Below are positions 12,893-20,109 of a DNA stretch of 25,297 nt, piece after piece. A program made the translations under genes and the position numbers. Each line of letters starts with the position of its first letter. Position 1 is the stretch's first letter. The notes below the pieces were generated by a model. It ran no database searches. It saw only the letters and a program-made list of their open reading frames with translations, and was not told the DNA's origin. The stretch is from positions 1-25,297 of the IMG/VR virus record IMGVR_UViG_3300007516_000128. The stretch is one strand, 5' to 3'. The DNA comes from a virus.

Positions 12893-14603
12893 CTTGTATC
12901 ATCCTTGAAAATCCCTTCACCTTATCAAAACGTATTACTTTATCAAACTTATCCAATAACTGATCCCCTTTATGGGATATGATAAACACATTGGTATTCC
13001 CCACCAGAGTCTTGATAATCTTGATAAACTCTTCCACCCCATTGGTATCAAGACTACTATCAAATACTTCATCCAATATTAGTAGATTGGTACTGACAGA
13101 ATTCCTCATTCTAGCCACTGTTCTCCAAGTGAACAAAATAGCTAGGTCGAGCCTCATACGTTCACCATTGGAAAAGTTACCATATTGAAACTCGTCTCTA
13201 TGTCTGGATTTAATGGATTCATTAAAGTTATCATCCAACTCAAAGTTAATGAAAAAGTCCATTGCACCAAGGTACTTGTTGATTTGCTTATTAATAATCG
13301 GCAGGTATTGCTTGATGATCTTGGTTTTGATACCACCATCTTTAAGCAATGATAGTATCAACTCAAGATAACTTCTATCTGAAAGAAGAGTTTCCAAACC
13401 TTTTTTAGTCCTAGTCAACTCACGTTCAGTATCTTTCAAGTCGAGCTTTCTGTCAGAAACCAAGGAATCGGCCTGATTTAATTCTTCAATACTACGTTCG
13501 ATTCGCGCGATATTTGCCATAATATTCTTCAGATTCGCATTAGCCGTTGATATATTAGACTTTATTTCATTGATATCACCGACTAAAGTATCAACTGTCA
13601 CGATATCATCAATGACCTTGGATATTTCATCAGTTAACTTATTCAGCCCATCCTGAATAGTCAAGACTTTCTGGTCCGTCGAAGTGATGATAGTTTCCTT
13701 AAATGCAGTTTCAATAATTTGGTGGCAAGTCGGGCAGTTATCATTGATATGGTAGAATTCAATATCCTGGCGGTGCCTCTCCAAATTAGATTGTATTTGG
13801 CTCTGTAACCCTATGAACTTTCTATGCTTTTCCTTTAGTTTTTTTTCATCCTGCACCATTTCAAAGAGAGATTCCATTTGTTGATTGAGTATGATGATTT
13901 CTTCCTCAACACCTTCTTTCTCGTCGGTAAAATCCTTCATTTCAACTCGTAGTAAGTTCAGTTTACTATCATTGTTATGAATGATACTATTCAGAGTCCT
14001 CTCAATCAGAAGTTTCTTTTCCTCATGAACGCGAATATCTGTTCTGGTATTCTCAGTCACCTCACGATTGGATTGCATCTTTTGTTTGGCAATGATATTC
14101 ATGATCGAGAATATTTGAATATCCAACAAATCTTCAATGATTGACCGGCGATCTGCCGCAGCCAGTTGCATAAAGGGGGTGAAAGATTGGGCCCCCAGAA
14201 TAACGATTTGGGTGAAGCTTTTGAAGTTCATTTTAAGAATTGTAGTTTCCAGGAAAGCTTGATAGTCTCGGGAAGCATTTTGATCCACCAAGTTACCATC
14301 TTTATAAATCTCGAAAATGGCCGGCTTAACCCCTCGCACAATCCTATACCGCTTACCGGCGGCTGTAAACTCTAACTCAACAACCAGATTCTTACCATTG
14401 ATAGAATTTACTAAATTTGGTTTGTTAATACGGCGAAAAGCTTTTCCAAACAAGGCAAAACAAAGAGCCTCCAAAATGGTAGATTTACCCGCCCCATTAG
14501 TACCCACAATCAGGGTATGGGCATCTTTATCCAGTACTATCTCAGTAAACACATTTCCAGTAGATAAGAAGTTTTTATATCTTAGTGTATGGAAAACTAT
14601 CAC
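12870..14603 (-). CDS. 46: Recombination nuclease ATPase subunit, gp46-like (Rad50/SbcC type)
   Basis: Role (family): with gp47 it resects DNA ends for recombination-dependent replication and host DNA degradation. Seen: 577 residues, against 560 in T4. Walker A is in VGTNGAGKST (33-42), followed by two long coiled-coil arms meeting at the zinc hook CPTC (290-293). The ABC signature is FSNGERMRLDL (477-487), Walker B LLILDEVFD (507-515), the D-loop SSLD (516-519) and the switch His in IISH (541-544). All expected motifs are intact. Its ATG overlaps the gp47 stop (ATGA), so the two subunits are co-translated in order gp47 then gp46, as in T4-like phages. Confidence 0.95.
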   Translation of the reverse strand: MIVFHTLRYKNFLSTGNVFTEIVLDKDAHTLIVGTNGAGKSTILEALCFALFGKAFRRINKPNLVNSINGKNLVVELEFTAAGKRYRIVRGVKPAIFEIYKDGNLVDQNASRDYQAFLETTILKMNFKSFTQIVILGAQSFTPFMQLAAADRRSIIEDLLDIQIFSIMNIIAKQKMQSNREVTENTRTDIRVHEEKKLLIERTLNSIIHNNDSKLNLLRVEMKDFTDEKEGVEEEIIILNQQMESLFEMVQDEKKLKEKHRKFIGLQSQIQSNLERHRQDIEFYHINDNCPTCHQIIETAFKETIITSTDQKVLTIQDGLNKLTDEISKVIDDIVTVDTLVGDINEIKSNISTANANLKNIMANIARIERSIEELNQADSLVSDRKLDLKDTERELTRTKKGLETLLSDRSYLELILSLLKDGGIKTKIIKQYLPIINKQINKYLGAMDFFINFELDDNFNESIKSRHRDEFQYGNFSNGERMRLDLAILFTWRTVARMRNSVSTNLLILDEVFDSSLDTNGVEEFIKIIKTLVGNTNVFIISHKGDQLLDKFDKVIRFDKVKGFSRMIQDDTPTTG

Positions 14604-15685
14604 ACTTCCTCCAAAATCATCGCTTCTTGGTAAATACTCTTCATCATCGACTTCATCTTGGTTGAATCCAAGGATAGCTGCAAACCATCAATATAGTTAC
14701 TGATCAATGTTACCGTATCCTCAACCTGATCTAAATCCCCCTCACCAGTATCATCAAACAATACCGCATCCTCAACCATTGATATATCAACGGGGCTCGC
14801 TTTATATAACTTATCAATGAATAGATCGAAAAGATAGGGATTGTTTCTACCAACTACAACCACTTTGACATAACAGTTCTCAAGGTATGAAAAATCTGTA
14901 GTTTTGATGTGTTCTTGGACCTTCTCCGGCTGTCCAATATCATCATAGACTATCATATGGAACTTTTTGAAAGGATTTTGATAAAAAGTAAATGACAGAT
15001 CAGAAAAATCAAATATATGATAACCACGGGGATCATTATGATCAGCCCAAGTAAACTCATAAGCAGCCCCAAGATAATGAATATTATCCACACTGGACTT
15101 ATGATGAAAATGACCACTAGCAACAATAGAAAATCGATTAAAATCCGATTTATTGAAATCTTCAACATTAGCACCTTCTCTGATATGACCTCTGTTTTGC
15201 TCATATCCATTAACAGATAGATGACCTAAACATATCGTCGCGGTTGTATTTTTAATAAGGTCAACCGAAGCCTTCTTATTCGCATCACATATCCATGGTA
15301 GTAAAAGTATTTTATTATCATACAGTTCAATTTCGGTGGGTTCCGTATAGACGATAAAGTTTTCATAACCACGCAGCATTTCTATCAAAGAGTTGACCTC
15401 ATTAGTGTTTTTATAGGAAACATCATGATTACCAACAAGAAAATGGCACGTTATGCCGCGTTTATGCAGAGGCTCAAAGAAATCTTCTCTGGCGCGCTTG
15501 GCTGTCAAATAGTTGATGTATTTTCGCCTATCAAAAACATCACCAAGATGCAATAATGTGGTAATACCAAGACCATCTATTGTTTGAAACATTTTCTCGT
15601 TGGACTGCTTGAAATATTCATAGAAATTCTGAGCGTCTGATCTGACCCCGAAATGAGAATCTGTAATGATGGCTACTCGACTCAT
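14600..15685 (-). CDS. 47: Recombination nuclease subunit, gp47-like (Mre11/SbcD type)
   Basis: Role (family): metal-dependent nuclease partner of gp46. Seen: 361 residues, against 339 in T4. The calcineurin-like phosphoesterase motifs are complete: DSH with D9 and H11, GDVFD (48-52), GNHD (85-88), a mid-protein CLGHLS, and ASGHFHH further on. The C-terminal half is the capping/gp46-binding region. The start overlaps the stop of the small gene before it (ATGA), and GGAAG lies upstream. The ATGA overlap with gp46 keeps the subunits in balance. Confidence 0.95.
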   Translation of the reverse strand: MSRVAIITDSHFGVRSDAQNFYEYFKQSNEKMFQTIDGLGITTLLHLGDVFDRRKYINYLTAKRAREDFFEPLHKRGITCHFLVGNHDVSYKNTNEVNSLIEMLRGYENFIVYTEPTEIELYDNKILLLPWICDANKKASVDLIKNTTATICLGHLSVNGYEQNRGHIREGANVEDFNKSDFNRFSIVASGHFHHKSSVDNIHYLGAAYEFTWADHNDPRGYHIFDFSDLSFTFYQNPFKKFHMIVYDDIGQPEKVQEHIKTTDFSYLENCYVKVVVVGRNNPYLFDLFIDKLYKASPVDISMVEDAVLFDDTGEGDLDQVEDTVTLISNYIDGLQLSLDSTKMKSMMKSIYQEAMILEEV

Positions 15686-15921
15686 CTTTGCTTCCGGAAA
15701 ACGTTATAACTATCGTTATAACTATCGTTATAATAACTATCGTTATGACTATCGTCATGGTCTATATTAAATCGTTCAATATTTTGATTGATTTCTTGAA
15801 CCAAATCAATCAATCTGTTATAATAGTTTTGTCGAATTTGAGGGGAACTCTCCCGATCATTCATACCGTTAACTATTGTTTGTACTGACACTGGTAATGA
15901 GGGTTTCTGTATTTTTTGCAT
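15682..15921 (-). CDS. Small hypothetical protein with Asn/Asp/Tyr-rich repeat tail (79 aa)
   Basis: Seen: 79 residues from ATG 15921, preferred because AAGGA lies 8 nt upstream. This places it 53 nt inside the 3' end of gp55. A shorter start at 15864, just after the gp55 stop, lacks a good RBS. The body contains QIRQNYYNRLIDLVQEINQN, a likely helix. The tail HNDSYYNDSYNDSYN comes from 12-bp DNA repeats and looks disordered. The stop overlaps the gp47 ATG. T4-like phages often carry a small gene between genes 55 and 47, but no function is known. Confidence 0.6.
   Translation of the reverse strand: MQKIQKPSLPVSVQTIVNGMNDRESSPQIRQNYYNRLIDLVQEINQNIERFNIDHDDSHNDSYYNDSYNDSYNVFRKQR
15701..15758. 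repeat. 12-bp tandem repeats (ACTATCGTTATA)
   Basis: About four to five imperfect copies of a 12-bp unit (TATCGTTATAAC and variants) lie at the 3' end of the small gene before gp47. The unit is a multiple of three, so copy-number change would lengthen or shorten the peptide tail without a frameshift. Confidence 0.8.
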
Positions 15922-16459
15922 TTTCTATATCCTTCAATCTCTTCTTTTCCAACCGATTCAAGCGTTTACGTTCTTGCTTGGCCTCATAGTTTTGAATGAA
16001 CAGATTAATGTTATCATATATTTGACCAGATAGCAAGTGATTTTCATCATCCACCAATAGATCTCCCATACCTCCATGTATTATAGTATGTTCAAAGTTC
16101 TTATATTTGATATATCTAGACTTTTCTTCTTCGCCAATTCGGCTGACGAAAGCCCTCCATATAACCATGGTAAAGTAACCAAATGGATTTCTTCGGGGCT
16201 CCTCGATATCATAGCGGTCGAAATATTTAAGACACGTCTCGATTGCATCTCCGATCATTTCCTCGCGAAAACTATAGTTGATGAATTCCCTGGAATAGGA
16301 GGTTCGAATCGCTATATCCTGAATACACTTACCCAAATAGGGAGTGAGTCGGGGTATTATAATACCAGCCGCTTTGGCTTCATCACATTTATGGGTATAT
16401 TTCACTATCTCATCATAGAATTTCTGATTATCAACATAATAATTTGCATTATTCTTCAT
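15869..16459 (-). CDS. 55: Late-transcription sigma factor, gp55-like
   Basis: Role (family): replaces host sigma on RNA polymerase to read TATAAATA-type late promoters, coupled to replication through the gp45 clamp. Seen: 196 residues, against 185 in T4. Region 2-like sequence FREEMIGDAIETCLKYFDRY, then NPFGYFTMVIWRAFVSRIGEEEKS, aligns with the T4 segment WKQEMIADGIEASI...NPHAYITQACFNAFVQRI. The N-terminal YYVDNQKFYDEIVKYTHK parallels T4 YNYVNNKELLQAII. The C terminus is basic and helical (KQERKRLNRLEKKRL), and I see no counterpart of the T4 clamp-binding tail SLDFLYE. The gene starts 29 bp from a divergent plus-strand promoter. Confidence 0.9.
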   Translation of the reverse strand: MKNNANYYVDNQKFYDEIVKYTHKCDEAKAAGIIIPRLTPYLGKCIQDIAIRTSYSREFINYSFREEMIGDAIETCLKYFDRYDIEEPRRNPFGYFTMVIWRAFVSRIGEEEKSRYIKYKNFEHTIIHGGMGDLLVDDENHLLSGQIYDNINLFIQNYEAKQERKRLNRLEKKRLKDIENAKNTETLITSVSTNNS

Positions 16460-16487
16460 TTTTCTGTGTATAACTCCATTTTAAGGA

Positions 16488-16516
16488 TTGACATGGTTTT
16501 TTGATTTGTGTATAAT
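16488..16516 (+). promoter_or_regulatory. Perfect consensus sigma70 promoter on the plus strand
   Basis: TTGACA (16488-16493) and TATAAT (16511-16516) are separated by exactly 17 bp, matching the sigma70 consensus at all 12 positions. It points away from gp55 and into a non-coding gap on the strand that carries no genes here. The predicted start is near 16523. Confidence 0.9.
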
Positions 16517-16522
16517 AGGCCT

Positions 16523-16796
16523 TAGAAACCCCTTAGATAACGTTTCTTAAACGTTTAACGTTAAAGACCTCAAGAAAACCGTAGATAACGTTAGAAAAAT
16601 AAAACCCTACGACGACGAACGGAGCGAAGCGGAGTGAGGAGGAGTAGAAAAACTTAGCAGAGTTTCTTAATGTATCACCTTAAGAAACCGTTACAACCCT
16701 TTGATTTACTTGAGGTTTCACTTAATGTAACAACCCGTTAGATTGTATCTCACTACGTTCGATACAATGCTCCGCTGCGCTCCGCGGGTTTTTTTT
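16523..16796 (+). ncRNA. Candidate orphan structured non-coding RNA (about 270 nt)
   Basis: Seen: no convincing reading frame lies in this stretch on either strand; the longest plausible plus frame is about 24 codons with no RBS. It is bounded by a perfect promoter and a T8 terminator. Structures include AACGTTT-CTT-AAACGTT (16539-16555) and GTTTCTTAA/TTAAGAAAC (16662-16670 with 16680-16688). Long-range pairs are ACCTCAAG/CTTGAGGT (16567-16574 with 16709-16716), GTTACA/TGTAAC (16690-16695 with 16726-16731), and a 14-of-15 complement, CGGAGCGAAGCGGAG (16620-16634) with CTCCGCTGCGCTCCG (16770-16784). AACGTT occurs four times (16539, 16550, 16557, 16587). Inferred: a host-polymerase-transcribed regulatory RNA, or an origin-associated transcript. 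I recognise no known RNA family. Confidence 0.7.
16732..16796 (+). terminator. Rho-independent terminator of the plus-strand RNA
   Basis: An inner hairpin ATTGTATC/GATACAAT (16742-16749, 16761-16768) is enclosed by AACCCG (16732-16737) and CGGGTT (16785-16790), and merges into a run of eight T (16789-16796). The stem is composite, with a GC-rich 3' bulge that can instead pair with 16620-16634. The terminator ends 9 nt before the stop codon of the convergent Sm-like gene. Confidence 0.7.
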
Positions 16797-16804
16797 CAAA
16801 GGTA

Positions 16805-17296
16805 CTATTTACCAGGCGGTTTCGTTAACTTCCGTAACTCACTCTTGACGAATTTCTTCACGTTCTTATTATTATCTATGGAAGGCTCCAACCTATCCAT
16901 CGTATCCAATATTTCCTGAGTAGTATTTTTTACGGGTGTTAGTACATTGGAAATCTTGATTGATTCTGTATAGGCCTTGTAAGCCATCATATAACTATCC
17001 GTTAATGATTCGGAAGGTTCGGCCGTGGTTAGTACATCCTGGGTATATATTTTATAGGGTTCGGTATTATTCACCATTGCATCCCAAAACCATGGTTTAA
17101 ACCCGATTTTCCATAACCTAGTTTTCCGATCCTGAAAGGTGGTTATGACAAATGGTACAGATATAATGTAATGATCCGCATCCATATCATCTTGCACATC
17201 GACACAAAGGCCGATCAAGTCTGTTCCATTTTGCAACCTTAATATTAGTAGTTCGCTTTCCATTTCATTATCGAAATTTTCAGATTCTGGTTCCAT
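16805..17296 (-). CDS. Phage protein with Sm-like N-terminal fold (163 aa)
   Basis: Seen: 163 residues. ELLILRLQNGTDLIGLCVDV (15-34) has the strand-turn-strand 'L.NG..IIG.V' signature of Sm-type barrels. It is followed by YIISVPFVI, FKPW and the motif TTAEPSESLTDSYMMAY (about 90-106), then a helical charged tail. From memory, marine T4-like phages carry a family with the same order (small-barrel motif, 'F.PW', 'EPN/S..L...Y..M'), of unknown function. GGAG precedes the ATG. It follows uvsW at a 12-nt gap and its 3' end faces the terminator of the candidate RNA. RNA binding is possible from the fold but untested. Confidence 0.65.
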   Translation of the reverse strand: MEPESENFDNEMESELLILRLQNGTDLIGLCVDVQDDMDADHYIISVPFVITTFQDRKTRLWKIGFKPWFWDAMVNNTEPYKIYTQDVLTTAEPSESLTDSYMMAYKAYTESIKISNVLTPVKNTTQEILDTMDRLEPSIDNNKNVKKFVKSELRKLTKPPGK

Positions 17297-17308
17297 TATT
17301 GGATCTCC

Positions 17309-18769
17309 TTAATTAAGCTGAATTTTATATTGCTTGTATGCAAACTTCTCGGTTGCATATATTTGCAGTCTTTCGATGTAGTGTTTCAGGGTTGTATTTT
17401 CATAGCTACCTACCCTTAGGTCATCCGCAATATCATACAACACCGCTTCCTTTCCTGGTAATGGTCTTAGGGCCCTACCTATGGACTGGAGTAGCCGAAC
17501 CTTGGCCTTGTTAGGAAAGGCAATGATCAGGTTGACAAGGTTTTTGATGTTGGAGCCGCGGGAGAAGGTACCAGTTGACGCAATGAGTATAGCATTGGTT
17601 TCCGTCTCCATGATCTTTCTAAACTGTTCCCGTATTTCAATATCAGTGCTTCCATCTATGTAATATACATTACGTCCTGTTCCCTCAAGCTTCTCGGTTA
17701 TGATATCTCGCAACACTTTACCATGTTTATCCACATACCGATATAGTATTAATGTATTCCCTTTAAGGGAAACCGCTAAATTCGCGATATAATTGTTGCG
17801 AGCAGTACATCCTATCAAAAACTCGATTTCCTCTTGATAATTGAATTTCCTGGGAATAAGTGTCGATTTGTGCTTTAGAATCAATGCTTTAATTTTGAAC
17901 TTTGATAGAACTCCCTTTTCGATCAATCCCTGTGTGGTTACCGTTTGATTGACTGATCCAAATAATCCCTCAAGGGTATATTTGGATACTTTGGTGCCAT
18001 TTAACGTGCCGGTCATACCTATTCGATATTCTGCATTAGTGGATGATTCGACTATATGCTTCAATGACTTGGCATCACATTCATGGGCCTCGTCCCCTAA
18101 AATAGCTGTATACTGGGAAAACCATTTTGTTGGTTTTGTGTATATTGATTGCCATGTTGATACAATAATTGGCTTGGTTGAGTCTTTTTCAATACCACCG
18201 TATACCTGGTGGCAGAATTCTCTGGCTTCAGTCCAGCCGTATTCCTCGAAATCCGTAATCATTTGGCTGGTAAGGGCAATGGTGGGTACCGTCAATAACA
18301 TCTTGGTATCAGACTTGTTTTTCAACAACCATCTGATAACGACGTATATTATGAGACTTTTACCCGACGCGGTGGGACTGATAACAAGTATTTTCTTCCG
18401 CCTAATAACATCAATGAAATACTTGAGTTGGTAATCTCTTAAGGGATAGGGTAGATTGAGTGAGGCGATAAATTCTTCAGCCTCTACAATTGAAAGTTCA
18501 TTTTGAAACTCATTGGTTGCATCATCAATATTATATGATCTTTCATGGGCCCATTGTTCAATATACGGTAGCAATCCCATGTAGCATCGTTTGGTATACC
18601 GATTTAGTAACCGTATCTTACCATCCCATACTTTATTCTTGAATAATGGATGCCACTTATAGTTGTTTGCAAAAAAAGATAGGTATTCTGATAGACCCAT
18701 AATGATACCATCATCGGCGTCTATGTGAATCCAAGTCTCGTCTATTTTTCTAATCGTGATATCAGCCAT
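17309..18769 (-). CDS. uvsW: UvsW-like helicase (SF2 ATPase)
   Basis: Role (family): unwinds branched DNA and R-loops, helping the switch from origin to recombination-dependent replication. Seen: 486 residues from ATG 18769, which overlaps the uvsY stop by 8 nt. A longer frame reaching back into uvsY is not needed. Motifs: RDYQ (111-114), Walker A SPTASGKS (131-138), TVPTIALTSQM (160-170), DEAH (226-229) and GMTGTL (251-256). In the second RecA domain are the late motifs LIASTGTFSRGSNIKN and QSIGRALRP. The N-terminal 100 residues form the small UvsW-type DNA-binding domain. Length is close to T4 UvsW (about 500 aa). Position next to uvsY supports the call. Confidence 0.95.
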   Translation of the reverse strand: MADITIRKIDETWIHIDADDGIIMGLSEYLSFFANNYKWHPLFKNKVWDGKIRLLNRYTKRCYMGLLPYIEQWAHERSYNIDDATNEFQNELSIVEAEEFIASLNLPYPLRDYQLKYFIDVIRRKKILVISPTASGKSLIIYVVIRWLLKNKSDTKMLLTVPTIALTSQMITDFEEYGWTEAREFCHQVYGGIEKDSTKPIIVSTWQSIYTKPTKWFSQYTAILGDEAHECDAKSLKHIVESSTNAEYRIGMTGTLNGTKVSKYTLEGLFGSVNQTVTTQGLIEKGVLSKFKIKALILKHKSTLIPRKFNYQEEIEFLIGCTARNNYIANLAVSLKGNTLILYRYVDKHGKVLRDIITEKLEGTGRNVYYIDGSTDIEIREQFRKIMETETNAILIASTGTFSRGSNIKNLVNLIIAFPNKAKVRLLQSIGRALRPLPGKEAVLYDIADDLRVGSYENTTLKHYIERLQIYATEKFAYKQYKIQLN

Positions 18770-19223
18770 TGGTGGGTCCCGGTCCGAAGTACTTTTCTGC
18801 ATCTAAAATCGTCTTGCATTGCCATGTTCTGCTGTTTATTTCCTTGATAACCGCCTCAGCAAATACTACAATCTCATCATGTATCGCTCGTTTGAGTGTC
18901 AGGTTAATCAAATCGGTATCAGCCGCTAAAACTTCGGGCATTGCTGCATTCATCACCTTATTGTGCGGCCATTGCTCCCAACCGTACTTGGTTAGAGTTT
19001 CGGGGTCTGAGATTTCACCCTTATAGTATGACTTCTTGATACCCACCATTCTATCATAATCGGTCTTGGCTTTTAAGGCCCTTAGTCTATGACGTATTCT
19101 GATGCCGGAGTATTTCGCATGGAGGGAACCGATCTTTGCTGTTTCTGCCGAGATTTCAGTAACATCCAGTTTGCTATCTTTTTCCCACATTGAAATCAAC
19201 TGGTCTATATCTGTGATTATCAT
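18762..19223 (-). CDS. uvsY: UvsY-like recombination mediator
   Basis: Role (family): loads the UvsX recombinase on gp32-coated single strands. Seen: 153 residues with the marine-phage layout: LISMWEKDSKLDVTEISAE at the start, LHAKY at about 34-38, a basic helix (RIRHRLRALKAK), then YYKGEISDPETLTKYGWEQW and VLAADTDLINLTLK. The end, VIKEINSRTWQCKTILDAEKY, matches the conserved UvsY C terminus (I.NR.FQIK..I.W..F). T4 UvsY is 137 aa. It is the first gene behind a near-consensus promoter (19250-19278) and overlaps uvsW. Confidence 0.85.
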   Translation of the reverse strand: MIITDIDQLISMWEKDSKLDVTEISAETAKIGSLHAKYSGIRIRHRLRALKAKTDYDRMVGIKKSYYKGEISDPETLTKYGWEQWPHNKVMNAAMPEVLAADTDLINLTLKRAIHDEIVVFAEAVIKEINSRTWQCKTILDAEKYFGPGPTNG

Positions 19224-19249
19224 TATGTTTGGATTTCCTCATTTTTTAC

Positions 19250-19278
19250 ATTATAGTCTAAATCTTCTATAAAGTCAA
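19250..19278 (-). promoter_or_regulatory. Near-consensus sigma70 promoter before uvsY
   Basis: On the minus strand TTGACT (19273-19278) and TATAAT (19250-19255) are 17 bp apart, 11 of 12 consensus bases. The predicted start is near 19243, giving a leader of about 20 nt that includes GAGG. It lies between the tail-tube-type gene and uvsY, so it separates late structural from early replication transcription. In T4 the uvsY promoter region also serves as a replication origin. Confidence 0.8.
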
Positions 19279-19282
19279 GTAC

Positions 19283-19777
19283 TTATATAGTTCTTTCTAT
19301 AAAAAATGTATCGTAGCGTATTGAAATGTCGAACGTTGGTATTTGTTCAGGTCCTGTTTTGGTGGAGAAACGTAATCCTGAAAGACTTGTTGGGTGACAA
19401 TCAATATATTTCACCTTGAAGTTGGCCAAGTTTGAGTTTTTATGGGGGATTAGTGTGATATCCTGATATGAGGTGCCTTTATACTCGGGAAACTCATGAG
19501 GGAAAGTAAAACTGCGAAACCAGTTGTATATTTCTTCCCAGGCTCGCATATCCTCATCACATATAATGGTGACACCCAACACTTCATAGGTTAGTTTATC
19601 ACCGTGTCTGTATGTGGAGACAAATGGTGTTGGAACCTCTGCTGCTGTTGTGCTAACACCAGGAAATGTCACATCCTGACAGTAATATTGACTGGTCTTG
19701 AGGTTTGGTATAATAATCGAGAACTTGGATAGCTGTAGAATGTTATCGTTTATGGGTTGATATAGTCTAGTTGTCAT
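19283..19777 (-). CDS. gp19-family tail tube-like protein
   Basis: Seen: 164 residues. FSIIIPNLKTSQYYCQDVTF is followed by PGVSTTAAEVPTPFV, then GDKLTYEVLGVTIICDEDM, WEEIYNWFRSFTFP and a C-terminal strand YIDCHPTSLSGLRF. This is the pattern of the T4 gp19-type tail-tube fold: an early 'N...C..V.FPG' region, then 'Y..L.V.F..D.DM' and an aromatic helix. Known: T4-like marine phages carry a second gp19-like protein near uvsY, distinct from the main tube gene next to gp18 and variously named tail completion or tube initiator. The exact role (tube, initiator or gp3-like terminator) is open. It is the last gene of the structural stretch, ending 5 nt before the uvsY promoter. Confidence 0.75.
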   Translation of the reverse strand: MTTRLYQPINDNILQLSKFSIIIPNLKTSQYYCQDVTFPGVSTTAAEVPTPFVSTYRHGDKLTYEVLGVTIICDEDMRAWEEIYNWFRSFTFPHEFPEYKGTSYQDITLIPHKNSNLANFKVKYIDCHPTSLSGLRFSTKTGPEQIPTFDISIRYDTFFIERTI

Positions 19778-20109
19778 GGTAATACCTTTAATGTTACGGT
19801 ACCAAGTCCTCTAATACCTAATGCGCGGGCTGCTGCTGGAGACAAGTCTATTATCCTGCCGCCCACAAACGGGCCTCTATCATTTATGCGGACAACGATT
19901 GACTTACCCTTATATGTTACTTGAACTCGGGTACCAAAAGCCAAGGTTTTATGTGCGGCTGTCAATGCTTCGCAGTTGAACTTTTCTCCTGAGGCTGTTT
20001 TATTGCCGCACAACCCATCGGAACCTCCATAAACAGAAGCCCCTCCGGTCTGGGCTATAGCCATTGTTACGGTGGATAGCAGTATGATCAGAACTATTAT
20101 GAATTTCAC
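19774..20109 (-). CDS. rlpA: Exported RlpA-like (double-psi beta-barrel) lytic transglycosylase
   Basis: Seen: 111 residues with a classic signal peptide (MK, then IIVLIILLSTVTMAIA, probably cut after AIA or AQ). After it comes a complete small RlpA domain: ASVYG, CGNKTASGEKF, LTAAHKTLAFGTRVQV, IVVRINDRGPF and RIIDLSPAAARALG. E42, H53 and D77 sit where RlpA carries its catalytic Glu, His and Asp. Known: RlpA cuts glycan strands lacking stem peptides. There is no lipobox Cys at the cleavage site and no SPOR domain, so it would be a soluble periplasmic enzyme. The start is GTG, overlapping the stop of the gene before it (GTGA), with AGGTG upstream. A role in lysis or infection is inferred. Confidence 0.85.
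   Translation of the reverse strand: MKFIIVLIILLSTVTMAIAQTGGASVYGGSDGLCGNKTASGEKFNCEALTAAHKTLAFGTRVQVTYKGKSIVVRINDRGPFVGGRIIDLSPAAARALGIRGLGTVTLKVLP

Noticed and set aside
16670-16741. A 24-codon plus-strand frame inside the candidate RNA
   Set aside because: No ribosome binding site, no recognisable sequence, and it overlaps two predicted stems; a non-coding reading is preferred, though a tiny peptide cannot be excluded.
16460-16805. A minus-strand terminator or promoter in the gp55 upstream gap
   Set aside because: No T run follows the hairpins on the minus strand, and only weak, poorly spaced promoter-like hexamers were found.
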